Shown here: piece by piece, positions 6,574 through 14,610 of the stretch
Layout of the letters: every line of letters begins with the position of its first letter
Numbering within the stretch: the first letter of the stretch is position 1
NCBI GenBank assembly: GCA_002711995.1
Contig: PASN01000004.1
Location: forward strand, 9,674 to 73,673
Direction of reading: 5' to 3'
Length of the DNA stretch: 64,000 nt
Source: Halobacteriovoraceae bacterium
GTDB lineage: Bacteria; Bdellovibrionota; Bacteriovoracia; Bacteriovoracales; Bacteriovoracaceae
Made by a program: the position numbers and the translations under genes
The notes under the pieces: model-generated
Databases searched by the model: none
What the model saw: the letters and a program-made list of their open reading frames with translations, nothing else
Told to the model about the DNA's origin: nothing

Positions 6574-6601
6574 AGCGTCCCTTCGGGGGCGCTTTTTTTT
6601 T
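6574..6601 (+). terminator. Rho-independent terminator
   Basis: Eight-bp stem with one G-T pair (6574-6581 with 6586-6593), UUCG loop and a T8 run. A smaller hairpin (6552-6567) precedes it. Confidence 0.9.
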
Positions 6602-6688
6602 GCCCACCGCACTTAATTTCTTAAGATTCATTTATTTATTGAAGAGTTTAAAGATTAAGGCACTCCCCTTCTATAAGACGAAAATTCA

Positions 6689-6704
6689 TGGCAAGGCCTT
6701 TGCA
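6689..6704 (+). promoter_or_regulatory. Sigma-54-like -24/-12 promoter
   Basis: TGGCAA-N5-TTGCA, 51 bp before the ATG at 6755. Spacing between the GG and GC dinucleotides equals that of the elements at 5990 and 10624. Confidence 0.6.
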
Positions 6705-6754
6705 CAATTAACAAGTAACGAAAAACAATTAAGTAATCACCAGGAGGTTGAATT

Positions 6755-7681
6755 ATGAAACATAAAAAGACAGCTATAGCAGTCGCAGTGGCAGGACTTA
6801 TGGGACTCTCCCCATACGCAATCGCTGAAGGCTGGGGCGAAAAATCAAAACAGAAAATGCAAGAAGCTGGAGAGAGCGTTGAAAGAGGCGCTGAAAAAAC
6901 GACTGAAAAAGTTAAAGGCTTTTTTGGGTCTGATGAAAAACAAGAGCAAACTTCCATCTCTGCGGACAGTTTAAGTAAAGATCAAATCTCTCAAGTGCAA
7001 AAAGCGCTTAATGAGAAAGGCTTTCATTCTGCAAATGTAGACGGAGAAATGGGAGAAGAGACCAGCAAGGCCTTAAGAAACTTCCAAGAGAATCAAGAAA
7101 TCACAGCTTCTGGAGAGCTCAACCAAGAAACTCTAGACGCTCTAGGCGTGGACATTAACGTTAAGCAAGCTCAGGAAGAGTCAGAGTCAGCTCCAGTGGA
7201 AGAGCAACAAGACCATTCAGTGGAAAAACAAGAGCAAACTGACCACTCAGGTCATTCACACTCGCCAGAACAGCAAGAAGATTCTGGTTCTGCCATTCCA
7301 CAAGAGCAGCAAGAGGACTCCACAATGGTGCCACAGCAGCAACAGGAAGAGTCTAGTTCTGTTCAAGAGCCTCAACAACAAGAGGAATCAAGCTCGATGC
7401 TACCACAGGAGCAGCAAGATTCCGCTTCGGTAGGATCCTCTCCTCTTTCTTCAGACCAAGTTACTGAGTTGCAAAAGAGTCTAAACGAAAAAGGCTATGA
7501 TGCAGGAAACGTTGACGGCATCATTGGGCCTGAAACCAGAGGAGCGATTGAGAGCTTTCAACAAGAGAAAGGGATCACAGCTTCCGGAGAGCTAAATCAA
7601 GAAACTATCGACGCCTTAGGAATAGACGTTGATTTAAAGCAAGCTCAGGAAGAGTCAGGATCTCAAATGTTCTCAGAATAA
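6755..7681 (+). CDS. Secreted protein with two peptidoglycan-binding domains
   Basis: A 308-residue exported protein. The signal peptide is cleaved after AIA (about residue 24). A short amphipathic helix with SVERGAEKTTEKVKGFFG follows. PG_binding_1 domains lie near 68-130 and 232-295, each with VDG(E/I)(M/I)G...(S/R)..LRNFQ/IESFQ and the ending ASGELNQETLDALG. The 100-residue linker between them is made of Gln/Glu/Ser runs (QQEQQEDS-like). It probably spans and binds the cell wall; no hydrolase domain is present. AGGAGG precedes the ATG. A sigma-54-like promoter lies at 6689 and a hairpin follows the stop. The two domains resemble the single domain of the 6047 gene closely, suggesting recent duplication. 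Confidence 0.85.
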   Translation: MKHKKTAIAVAVAGLMGLSPYAIAEGWGEKSKQKMQEAGESVERGAEKTTEKVKGFFGSDEKQEQTSISADSLSKDQISQVQKALNEKGFHSANVDGEMGEETSKALRNFQENQEITASGELNQETLDALGVDINVKQAQEESESAPVEEQQDHSVEKQEQTDHSGHSHSPEQQEDSGSAIPQEQQEDSTMVPQQQQEESSSVQEPQQQEESSSMLPQEQQDSASVGSSPLSSDQVTELQKSLNEKGYDAGNVDGIIGPETRGAIESFQQEKGITASGELNQETIDALGIDVDLKQAQEESGSQMFSE

Positions 7682-7692
7682 TTTGACACACC

Positions 7693-7718
7693 TAGGCCGC
7701 CACTTGCGTGGCGGTCTA
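7693..7718 (+). terminator. Hairpin terminator
   Basis: Eleven-bp stem with one G-T pair (7693-7703 with 7708-7718) and a TTGC loop. The T tail is short (TTTGAG). It ends the 6755 transcript. Confidence 0.65.
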
Positions 7719-7730
7719 TTTGAGACGCTT

Positions 7731-7838
7731 ATGGATGATACAAAGAAATACCCAGAATATAAACACAACATGCCACTTAGAGCGACAGGACTTGCGGCGG
7801 CGCTGATTGCAATTATCTTATTCTTGCTCGCTCTGTGA
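7731..7838 (+). CDS. 35-residue single-pass membrane protein
   Basis: ATG 7731 opens a 35-codon frame with a charged N-terminus (MDDTKKYPEYKHN), then MPLRATG and a hydrophobic helix of about 16 residues up to the stop. No convincing ribosome-binding site is seen and it begins just past the terminator of the upstream gene. It overlaps the end of the lycopene cyclase gene (opposite strand) by 26 bp. The tail-anchored layout looks protein-like, but expression is uncertain. Confidence 0.4.
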   Translation: MDDTKKYPEYKHNMPLRATGLAAALIAIILFLLAL

Positions 7839-8547
7839 ACAATCCCTTTCTTCTATTCACATACCAGAAAAGCTCAAGTCCCTGACAAAATGCTAGATTG
7901 AGACATAGATAAAAAAGAGATCTCTCTATGGGAAGGCCAAAGATAGTAATGCCACTGGAAAGAGAGGCATTAACAATCCAGTATCCTTTGTGAATAGCAA
8001 AAGCGTCTATTAAAGAGAAGTATATGGTGGAGATTAAAGTCGCCAGTATAAACCTGCTTTTTGTTCTCCACACAAGACTTCCTCCAAACAACCACATGGC
8101 ACCCATGACAAAGCTAAACCATAAAAGGATGACCCCCATATGAGCAAATGTGGGCTCTCTCAACATAATGATGCAAGTGATGGCCAAAGGTGCAAAGAAA
8201 GCGATGCCACCAAGTTTGATCCATCTGGAAGGAAATCTTACCGGATGAATTCTTGGTCGAAGGAAGTAAAGGATTAGTCCGGAAAAAAGACACATTCCAG
8301 CAATAAGTCCATATATCTCAATAGGAAGAGATCCCACCATGTAGAGAGATTCAAAACGATTAAAGACAAGGATATCCTGCTGGGCGAGAATCTGATTAAG
8401 CGGTGAGCTAATGATGAGAGTTAGAATGCCAGTGACGATTACACCAGAGAGAACTGTTCTTATAGGATCGTTTCTTTTAAAGAGCAATAAAAGCTCAAGC
8501 ACAACCCAGGGTGCCACAAAGGCGGTTATTAGCTCTATATAGCTCAC
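7813..8547 (-). CDS. crtY: Lycopene cyclase, CrtYcd-type membrane protein
   Basis: A 244-residue integral membrane protein with about seven hydrophobic spans. It looks like the fused two-part lycopene cyclase (CrtYc-CrtYd/CarR type, also the N-half of fungal bifunctional enzymes). Each half carries the family's PIE motif: LPIEIYG near residue 75 and LPIERSLFY near 206. It closes the ends of lycopene into beta or epsilon rings in the cytoplasmic membrane. The GTG start overlaps the TGA of the phytoene-synthase-like gene (GTGA), so the two are translationally coupled. With the upstream GGPP synthase it forms a carotenoid operon. No phytoene desaturase is in the window, so part of the pathway must lie elsewhere. 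Confidence 0.75.
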   Translation of the reverse strand: MSYIELITAFVAPWVVLELLLLFKRNDPIRTVLSGVIVTGILTLIISSPLNQILAQQDILVFNRFESLYMVGSLPIEIYGLIAGMCLFSGLILYFLRPRIHPVRFPSRWIKLGGIAFFAPLAITCIIMLREPTFAHMGVILLWFSFVMGAMWLFGGSLVWRTKSRFILATLISTIYFSLIDAFAIHKGYWIVNASLSSGITIFGLPIERSLFYLCLNLAFCQGLELFWYVNRRKGLFTERARIR

Positions 8548-9395
8548 TCGACGAAGGCCTCTTTTAAATGAAGGCTAGGCCTCATAAATTCAATAAGGGA
8601 TTTAAGGGTAACCTTGGTCTTCTCCATTGAAGTAAGTCTTATATGGGAATCTAGCACTTCGTAGTTTTTGCGCTCAATCTTTCTAGCAAGCTCTCTGTAT
8701 TGGTTCATTGTAACAAGAACGCCAATTCTTGCTCTTGGTTGAAGAAACCTAAGTCCTTCATAGGCGTGGGCGTAGTATGTGTCGGCCAAGGCCAAGTACT
8801 TTTTTACAATTCTTTTTAGTCCGTTTGGAGTCTGGCCTGGTTTAAGATCTTTAACTCCGTTTCTCACAAGCTCATCCTCAGGGAAAAGCACTCTCCCCTC
8901 ATTCAAGTCTTTTAAGGCCCTAGAGCAAATGGTGGTAAGATTGATGCTTAGTCCCAAATCCATCGCACAGGCCAGAGCTCTTGGGTCTTTAGCTCCCAAT
9001 GAGGTCGCAAGCATCATGATGAAGGCGGCATTGTTTTTATAACAATAGACCATGAGTTGATTGTGATTTAGAGGTCTTTTCTTTTGAATTTCATATTTTG
9101 AGGCCTCAATAATCTCTTTGGCGCAAGAGGTGCCCATTTCAAGTCGCTTGAGAGTTTCCAAAAAGCGAACCATAAAAGTGTTGCTTGGATTTTCAAGCTC
9201 CGCCTCCAGGGTCTTTAAATCTTTTAGAGCTTGTTTTTTGTCTTTTTGTGAGGCGAGCTTTTTCGTGTAGCTGTAGAAGGCATAAACCATGTTAAGGTCT
9301 TGATCATCGTGCTCTTTTAAAAATTGAACGGTTCTGTGAAATACAGCTCCATAATTTTTTTTGATCTCAATCGGATCTGGCTCCAAATAATTCAT
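8544..9395 (-). CDS. Phytoene/squalene-synthase-like protein lacking Asp motifs
   Basis: A 283-residue all-helical protein aligned by eye to phytoene synthases: VYAFYSYTKK at the first motif position, the LGLSINLTTIC helix, GRVLFPEDEL, and the C-terminal RARIGVLVTMNQYRELARKIE. The catalytic Asp-rich motifs are missing: canonical YAFCRxxDDxxD reads YAFYSYTKKLASQ, and the second motif DxxxD reads RALKDLNE. The enzyme normally joins two GGPP to phytoene using these Asp. Position between GGPP synthase and lycopene cyclase argues for a carotenoid role, perhaps as a divergent enzyme or a non-catalytic partner. The start at 9395 (after GAGGGA) is preferred over 9479, which would overlap the upstream gene. 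Confidence 0.65.
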   Translation of the reverse strand: MNYLEPDPIEIKKNYGAVFHRTVQFLKEHDDQDLNMVYAFYSYTKKLASQKDKKQALKDLKTLEAELENPSNTFMVRFLETLKRLEMGTSCAKEIIEASKYEIQKKRPLNHNQLMVYCYKNNAAFIMMLATSLGAKDPRALACAMDLGLSINLTTICSRALKDLNEGRVLFPEDELVRNGVKDLKPGQTPNGLKRIVKKYLALADTYYAHAYEGLRFLQPRARIGVLVTMNQYRELARKIERKNYEVLDSHIRLTSMEKTKVTLKSLIEFMRPSLHLKEAFVE

Positions 9396-9438
9396 AACAG
9401 AATCCCTCACTCTCAAAGTTTGTGATTTATAAATTTGC

Positions 9439-10473
9439 TCAAAAACTATGGCCAATAATTTGCTTAGACAGACCTTCATTAATATTAAAAATGGTTTCGT
9501 TAATTCCCCTAAGAGGTTTCATAAGTTCTTCAATAAATATCTGGATCACTCCCTCCACTTCTGGGTTGGTTTGCAAGTATTCATGCTTTAACAAGGCATA
9601 GGATCTATCTGTGAGCTCGCTCAATGCGCGGGCAAGAGTGCCATCTCTTATAAACTGCTCTTTGATGATCAGGACTTCTCCCCGTAAAATATTTTCACGG
9701 TTTCTAAAGAGAAGTTTTTTGATGGCCTCAAAGTTATTTTGATTGTTTTCCAAATGCTTCACAATCAAAAAAGAAACCTTTCCCTCTTTGATGTCATTTC
9801 CCTGCATGTCTCTTTGCTTGTCCCCGTAAAGATCTATAATGTCATCCTGCATTTGCATGAGAAGGCCTAGCTTGTAGAACACATCCTCTAGCTCCACACA
9901 CTCCTCTTCAGCTTTATTGGCAATGATCCCCACTCCTCTGGCAAGGTGTGAGTAAAGAGAGGCGGTCTTCATTCCAGCGCACTCGAGATAGCGATTAGAG
10001 ATTCCCTTGCAGGATTCAAGCTCGCTAAGTTTAAATTCTCTACACTGCCCATCCATAACTTCAGAGGCAAGCTTGTTAAACAAGCTCATAAGCATGTGCT
10101 TTTTTTCTAGATCTAGCTCTGAGTCCAATATGCACTCTGTTGCGTTGATCATGAGAAAGTCCCCTGCGTTTATGGCCATGTTTGAAGAATATCTCTTCCA
10201 CAAACTTGGACGTGACCTTCTTAGAATATCTCCGTCTTGGATGTCATCATGAATAAGGGTTCCATTGTGAAACATCTCAAGTCCTGCCGCCCAGCCAACA
10301 GTGGACAATGCGTCAGTACTCAGCGCTTGCGCCAATAAACCTATGGCCTTCGGCCGGTTAAGTTTTCCCCACGTTTCAAAGTGGTAATCAATCATTTCTT
10401 TTAATTCGCCATGGGCGTTTTTTTCAACTACAGCATTAATTAGACGCTTGGTCTCTTCTAGGTACAACTCCAT
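9439..10473 (-). CDS. crtE: Polyprenyl (geranylgeranyl) diphosphate synthase
   Basis: A 344-residue trans-prenyltransferase. The first Asp-rich motif is DDIQD at residues 76-80 (LIHDDIQDGDILRRSRPS) and the second is DDIID at 210-214. Both bind Mg-diphosphate. It builds C15/C20 prenyl diphosphates from IPP and an allylic starter. Context (phytoene-synthase-like and cyclase genes 43 bp downstream) favours GGPP for carotenoids. An octaprenyl quinone-chain synthase is the alternative. GGAGAG lies just before the ATG. The gene diverges from the peptidoglycan-binding gene at 10684 across a 210-bp gap. Confidence 0.85.
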   Translation of the reverse strand: MELYLEETKRLINAVVEKNAHGELKEMIDYHFETWGKLNRPKAIGLLAQALSTDALSTVGWAAGLEMFHNGTLIHDDIQDGDILRRSRPSLWKRYSSNMAINAGDFLMINATECILDSELDLEKKHMLMSLFNKLASEVMDGQCREFKLSELESCKGISNRYLECAGMKTASLYSHLARGVGIIANKAEEECVELEDVFYKLGLLMQMQDDIIDLYGDKQRDMQGNDIKEGKVSFLIVKHLENNQNNFEAIKKLLFRNRENILRGEVLIIKEQFIRDGTLARALSELTDRSYALLKHEYLQTNPEVEGVIQIFIEELMKPLRGINETIFNINEGLSKQIIGHSF

Positions 10474-10623
10474 TATCTCTCCGCTTTAAATTTGATCAGA
10501 GTTTGCCAACAGGCCTTGATTTAAGCAACGTGAGCAATCTGCGCAAGAATTAAACCAAGGCCTGATGCTGTCTAACTCAAGTTTTTATTGGATGAAATCG
10601 CTAAGATGCCCTTCATTATTAAC

Positions 10624-10639
10624 TGGCACAACCGTTGCA
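10624..10639 (+). promoter_or_regulatory. Sigma-54-like -24/-12 promoter
   Basis: TGGCAC-N5-TTGCA is the best match of three in the window to the RpoN consensus. It lies 45 bp before ATG 10684. Confidence 0.65.
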
Positions 10640-10683
10640 ACCATCTTGCTTAGATATACGATGGAAAAACAGAGGATTTTGCC

Positions 10684-11349
10684 ATGACTTCGCTTATAAA
10701 TTTGATCATCACACTAGGTTTATTCAGCACTCCTATTGCGCTTGGCAACGGACCGAGTGTGGGACTTGATGAAAAACTCAATAAGGTCCAGCCCCCTCAG
10801 CAACAGGTTGAAGAGGAAGAACCAACATACATTCCACCAAACACTGTGTTTGAAGTGGCAAAAGTTCCAGACCGCACCACCGTTTTAAAGCTTCAGCAAA
10901 AGCTTGAAGGCATGGGCATCTATAAGGGACCTCTAGACGGAAAATGGACAACAAGAACACAAAGAGCTTTAAGAAAATATCAAATGAGAGAAGGGATAAC
11001 CGCGACTGGAAAGCTGAGTGAAGAAACTCTGGCCGCACTGAACATGAAAGTTCAGGATGAGGAAAACCAAATTCAAGCGCAGCAAGATTCAGGGAGCGAT
11101 TCACAAAACCTAACTGATACCTCTTCGCAAACCGAGAATTTTGACGCTTACAACAAGGAGCTCGTCAAAAAGGTTCAATCCAAGCTTAGTCAACTTGGGT
11201 GGGAGCTTAAGGAAGACGGGATTCTAGGACAAAGGACACAAGGTGTTCTTAAAGAGTTTCAAGAAAAGTCAGCTTTAAAAGTCACTGGCAGCATTAATTC
11301 AGAAACGCTGAAGGCCTTAAATATTGAGGAACAAGAGTTTGCTGAATAA
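10684..11349 (+). CDS. Secreted protein with two peptidoglycan-binding domains
   Basis: A 221-residue exported protein. The signal peptide ends near residue 20-22 (TPIALG). A Pro/Gln/Glu linker follows, then PG_binding_1 domains at about 65-120 (LQQKLEGMGIYKGPLDGKW, QRALRKYQ) and 158-215 (VQSKLSQLGWELKEDGILG, VLKEFQ, INSETLKALN). It resembles the proteins at 6047 and 6755 but is more diverged. No hydrolase domain is present. Likely role: cell-wall binding in the periplasm. A sigma-54-like promoter lies upstream and a strong terminator lies downstream, so it is monocistronic. Confidence 0.85.
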   Translation: MTSLINLIITLGLFSTPIALGNGPSVGLDEKLNKVQPPQQQVEEEEPTYIPPNTVFEVAKVPDRTTVLKLQQKLEGMGIYKGPLDGKWTTRTQRALRKYQMREGITATGKLSEETLAALNMKVQDEENQIQAQQDSGSDSQNLTDTSSQTENFDAYNKELVKKVQSKLSQLGWELKEDGILGQRTQGVLKEFQEKSALKVTGSINSETLKALNIEEQEFAE

Positions 11350-11371
11350 TTATTGGCAGGGGTGAACCAAG

Positions 11372-11404
11372 GAGAGGCCGATTCGTCGGCCTCTCTCTTT
11401 TCTT
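11372..11404. terminator. Rho-independent terminator, shared by convergent genes
   Basis: Ten-bp perfect stem (11372-11381 with 11386-11395), TTCG loop, then TCTTTTCTT. It lies between the ends of the plus gene at 11349 and the minus gene at 11403. Confidence 0.85.
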
Positions 11405-12305
11405 ACTCGGTGTAGAGAGTTGGCCCTTCTAGGGCCTTGGCAGGTTTTTGCACCTCTGGGGTGAGCTGTGCCAGTCTATTGTCGTACACATCCACAACCA
11501 CATTCATAAGAGACTTCCACCAATTCATGTGTCCCTCAAGTTTTGACATTTCTCTTTTAGGATTCTCTCCTTCGTAGGTGAAAGAAAGAGCTCCGTATTT
11601 TTTATACCAGTACGCTTTCAAGGTCCCATGGGTTGCGTGTCCAAAGATATCTTTGGTTACTCCAGAGACATAGTTTGGATCCACATGGGTCTTCATAAGA
11701 TTTACAATTTTATCAAAGTGATTTTTGTAAAAGTTTGATTTTTTCGATTTGATCTCAGGGTAAATTAGAGACTTTGCGCAGCAGTGATAGTCCACAGCAA
11801 GAATAAGTCTTGCGTGAAATTTGTCTAAGTCCTTCTCAATAAAGTTCACAAATTGATTTGTCTCTACTTGAGAGGGAGCTCTTCCAATTTTGAAATCTCT
11901 ATTAAGATCAAAGCCTTTGCTGTTGAAGCGGTTTTTAGTTACGACTCCATCTGGATTGAGCTCTGGGAACAAATACATGACTCCCCCGCTTGTGAAGAAC
12001 TCTTCAAAACCTGGAAGTGTTTGATCAATTAGCTTTCCCATCTCTTTAACAAGGCCCATGTACTCGTTTCCATGAACACCGCCAGTTACTAGAACTGCTG
12101 GACGAATCGGAAGCTTATGGTCAGTTTTATGCACTCTTATAACATATAGATCTTTTCCACTTTTGGTTTTCCCATAGACTATCTTTTGTTTTTCAATTTT
12201 AAGTTTGTTGGCTATTGCTGTGTCTGGAATCAAGAATACGGCCAAGGCCATTCCAAGGAAGCTGATAGTTCTAATGATTGAGTAAATGGATGGGAATAAA
12301 TTCAT
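11403..12305 (-). CDS. Secreted M14 zinc carboxypeptidase
   Basis: A 300-residue exported peptidase of the M14 family. From the ATG at 12305 the signal peptide spans about residues 1-32 (ending AIA-N). Zinc ligands are H78 and E81 in GGVHGNE and H174 in DYHCC. R136 in DLNRDF binds the substrate carboxylate and E245 in FTYEGE is the catalytic Glu. The length fits the single-domain murein-peptide or D,D/D,L carboxypeptidase-like members. The target is therefore a C-terminal residue of a peptide, possibly a cell-wall peptide. A longer start at 12395 adds 30 residues ahead of the signal peptide and is less likely. It shares a terminator with the 10684 gene. Confidence 0.85.
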   Translation of the reverse strand: MNLFPSIYSIIRTISFLGMALAVFLIPDTAIANKLKIEKQKIVYGKTKSGKDLYVIRVHKTDHKLPIRPAVLVTGGVHGNEYMGLVKEMGKLIDQTLPGFEEFFTSGGVMYLFPELNPDGVVTKNRFNSKGFDLNRDFKIGRAPSQVETNQFVNFIEKDLDKFHARLILAVDYHCCAKSLIYPEIKSKKSNFYKNHFDKIVNLMKTHVDPNYVSGVTKDIFGHATHGTLKAYWYKKYGALSFTYEGENPKREMSKLEGHMNWWKSLMNVVVDVYDNRLAQLTPEVQKPAKALEGPTLYTE

Positions 12306-12411
12306 AATGCAAGGCCCTTTTCGTAAAATTAGTATAAAAAGATTTATACATCGGTGCAAGGGCGTAAAAAGCTTCCCACAAAGGCTTTTGAGCATCTCAC
12401 TCAGTCAAGAG

Positions 12412-12582
12412 CTAGATTGTTTTACTCTTAGAGAGCCAGGACATCACAACTTCTTTAAATTCTTCATTGAACTCCTGTAACTACTCCACATCTCTAGCTG
12501 TCGCTCCACCCTCAGGATCATATTCAACAGAGCTTCTTTTTTCGACGGCAAACACCAATTTCGTTGGAATGCCTCTACGATT
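12412..12582 (-). pseudogene. Gene remnant beside the AbiE locus
   Basis: On the minus strand a protein-like frame reads NRRGIPTKLVFAVEKRSSVE... down to TAG 12483, then continues in frame as LQEFNEEFKEVVMSWLSKSK to a second stop at 12412. It has no start codon with ribosome-binding site. No family is recognised. It looks like the decayed tail of an older gene. Chance openness of a short AT-rich stretch is the alternative. Confidence 0.3.
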
Positions 12583-12619
12583 TCAAATCTAAGTTTTTAA
12601 AAGATAATAAGGGCGGTTA

Positions 12620-12647
12620 CCAGATATTGGTACGTACCAATATCTGG
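12620..12647. promoter_or_regulatory. Perfect 28-bp palindrome, likely AbiEi operator
   Basis: The 14-bp arms CCAGATATTGGTAC and GTACCAATATCTGG abut with no spacer. The site lies about 150-175 bp before the AbiEi start. AbiEi antitoxins are known to bind inverted repeats in their own promoter and repress it, so this is the prime operator candidate. With no loop it is unlikely to be a terminator. Confidence 0.6.
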
Positions 12648-12704
12648 ATCTCTTAGAAGCTTCTAGTAGGTTAAAAATCTCTATTTAGTTTATTATATGA
12701 TCAA

Positions 12705-12758
12705 TATGTCGCCCAAAAGGCGACATAATTCACTTGAATTAAACCACAGCGTGGTTTA
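12705..12758 (+). promoter_or_regulatory. Two hairpins in the abiEi leader
   Basis: Perfect 9-bp arms 12705-12713 and 12719-12727 (TATGTCGCC and its complement) are followed by arms 12741-12747 and 12751-12757 (AAACCAC and its complement). Both lie just upstream of the chosen AbiEi start at 12796. They favour a leader or operator role for this stretch over coding. Confidence 0.45.
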
Positions 12759-12795
12759 TCCTGAGCATATAAAGTCGCCTTGGAGTCGACATATT

Positions 12796-13560
12796 ATGCT
12801 TAAAATAAACCAAATTCTATCAAATTGGAAAAGTGGAGATATTCATGGCCTAGAATGGCTAGCTGGATATGGCGTAGACCGTAAGCTTGCTTATAAGTAT
12901 TGTAAGAGTGGATATTTGGACAAAGTAGCTCCTGGAGTTTTCATAAAGGCTAATGAACAGCCAAACCCTTATTCTGTAATAAGATATCTACAGCAAGAAA
13001 TGAATTTAAAGCTACACGTATCTGGCAGAACGGCGCTTGAGTTACAGGGGCATGCTCATTACCTCTCGATGGGGAATAAAAATAGGATATATCTGACAAG
13101 CTATGAAAGCAGGACATTTCCCAAATGGCTAAAAAATTACTGGGGACATTTTGAAGTATCGTTTAGAAAATCTAGTTTTCTAGAATCAGAAAAGTTTTTA
13201 ACTGAGCATGAAGTTTCCGACGATTACAAGGTTAATGTTTCAGCGAGGGAGCTTGCAATAATGGAGCTCATAGAGAATTTCGATCTTTCGAACTCCCTAG
13301 AAACTATAGAGAATTATGTAGAATCATTAACGACTCTTCGCTCATACCTTCTTCAAGAGATATTAGAGGAGTGTCAATCTATTAAAGTTAAAAGAGTATT
13401 TCTTTATGTTTCTGAAAAATTGAATCTTCCATACTTTAAGAAATTAGACTTTAGTAAAATCAGCTTGGGAAGTGGAAAAAGAGTTGTTGTTGAAGGAGGA
13501 GTCCTCGATAAAAAGTATAATATAACTGTTGATCGAACGGTAGAGGAGAATCCATTTTGA
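12796..13560 (+). CDS. abiEi: AbiEi-type antitoxin (type IV TA)
   Basis: A 254-residue AbiEi-like protein. The N-terminal winged-helix (about 1-50, ending GYLDKVAPGVFIK) is followed by the AbiEi antitoxin segment LHVSGRTALELQGHAHYLS and a C-terminal domain to the end. The antitoxin represses its own operon and counters the nucleotidyltransferase AbiEii. ATG 12796 is chosen because GGAG lies 10 bp before it and the 100 bp upstream is packed with inverted repeats; ATG 12697 has no ribosome-binding site. Its TGA overlaps the TTG start of abiEii, the usual arrangement. The toxin gene is frameshifted, so the antitoxin may now act alone. Confidence 0.8.
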   Translation: MLKINQILSNWKSGDIHGLEWLAGYGVDRKLAYKYCKSGYLDKVAPGVFIKANEQPNPYSVIRYLQQEMNLKLHVSGRTALELQGHAHYLSMGNKNRIYLTSYESRTFPKWLKNYWGHFEVSFRKSSFLESEKFLTEHEVSDDYKVNVSARELAIMELIENFDLSNSLETIENYVESLTTLRSYLLQEILEECQSIKVKRVFLYVSEKLNLPYFKKLDFSKISLGSGKRVVVEGGVLDKKYNITVDRTVEENPF

Positions 13561-14469
13561 GTATAGATTACACTAAAACAGTTAAGCTGCTATTAGAGAT
13601 ACTACCATACGCATTAAAAGATAGAAGAGTCGCACTTGAGGGATGGACAGCAATAAATCTTTTCCATAGAAACTTTGATCGCTTATCGGTTGATATTGAT
13701 CTTTGTTACTTACCCCTAGAGTCAAGAGAGGAAACATTCAAGAATATACATGAAATACTTAATACTCTTAAGTGCGAGCTTGAGGACAAGCTAAAATTAC
13801 GGGTTATTTCTAATCAACCTTTAAATGGCAAGAAGGAAGCAAAACTCATTGCCCGCAAAAATGGTATCGAAGTTAAGATTGAGCCAAACTATACATTACG
13901 AAGTTCACTTTTTGATCCTGAGATACTCTCCTTGTCTCCTCTTGCCCAAAAGAACTTCAAAGTCGAAGTCGAAGTACAATGCCTTGGCCTTGCAGATACA
14001 TATTGGCGGAAAGATTTGTGCTGCTTTAGATAGACAACATCCTAGAGACTTATTTGATGTAAAAAGATTATTAGAGAATGAAGGGATAACAGATGATGTA
14101 AAAGATTCCTTTTTGTTTTATCTATTGTCACATAGCAGACCAGTCAATGAGCTTTTAGATCCAAACTTTAAAGTTATTGAAAAGGAATATAATGACGAGT
14201 TTTTGACAATGGCTAAGCAGGAAATACTTTTGAAAGAACTGTTGGAAGCAAGAAGTAGACTGGTTGAAGATTTAAAAAAGAAGCTAACTCAAGATGATAA
14301 AGAGTTTCTAATTAGCTTTGTTTCAAACATTCCAGACTGGTCTAAGGTTCGAGATGACAAAATAAGAAATTATCCGTCAGTAAAATGGAAGTTGCTCAAT
14401 CAAAGTAAAATGAGTAAAGAAAAATTGAAAAAATACGTTGAGAATGTAACTAATGTACTTTGGGCCTAA
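13557..14469 (+). pseudogene. abiEii: AbiEii nucleotidyltransferase toxin, frameshifted
   Basis: The TTG start (after GAGGAG) overlaps the antitoxin stop. The N-part carries the nucleotidyltransferase core GWTAINLF and SVDIDL and the KIEPNYTLR segment, then stops at 14033. One extra T at 14003-14004 (TATTGGCGG for TATGGCGG) breaks the frame. After it the conserved segment GGKICAALDRQHPRDLFDVK and the helical C-terminus continue to TAA at 14469. The total 913 bp equals 304 codons plus one base. The second Gly of the usual GG motif is Trp here. Intact AbiEii transfers nucleotides to tRNA or GTP and halts growth on phage infection. The gene is probably dead, unless the T is a sequencing error. 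Confidence 0.85.
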
Positions 14470-14578
14470 CCGAAGACTCCGAAACGATAGAGCGAAGATA
14501 CATTTCTCGTTCTTGCCCATCAAAAAGAAGCCTTAATATCTCAGCACGTGATTTTGATTTAACTAGCTCGGCCAACAT
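14452..14578 (-). pseudogene. Truncated winged-helix regulator
   Basis: ATG 14578 opens a 41-codon frame reading MLAELVKSKSRAEILRLLF then REMYLRSIVSESS, the start of a winged-helix domain of the type found in nucleotidyltransferase-linked or ArsR/MarR-like regulators. It runs into the end of abiEii (overlap 18 bp) and stops at 14452. Insertion of the abiE segment probably cut it off. Confidence 0.5.
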
Positions 14579-14610
14579 AGATGTATTTCCTTTCAGCACA
14601 ATCGTATAAG

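Noticed and set aside
8779-9042. Plus-strand frame inside the phytoene-synthase-like gene
   Set aside because: Antisense shadow of a clear coding gene with no own signals.
12697-12795. N-terminal extension of AbiEi
   Set aside because: The upstream ATG has no ribosome-binding site and the stretch is made of inverted repeats; ATG 12796 has GGAG at good spacing.
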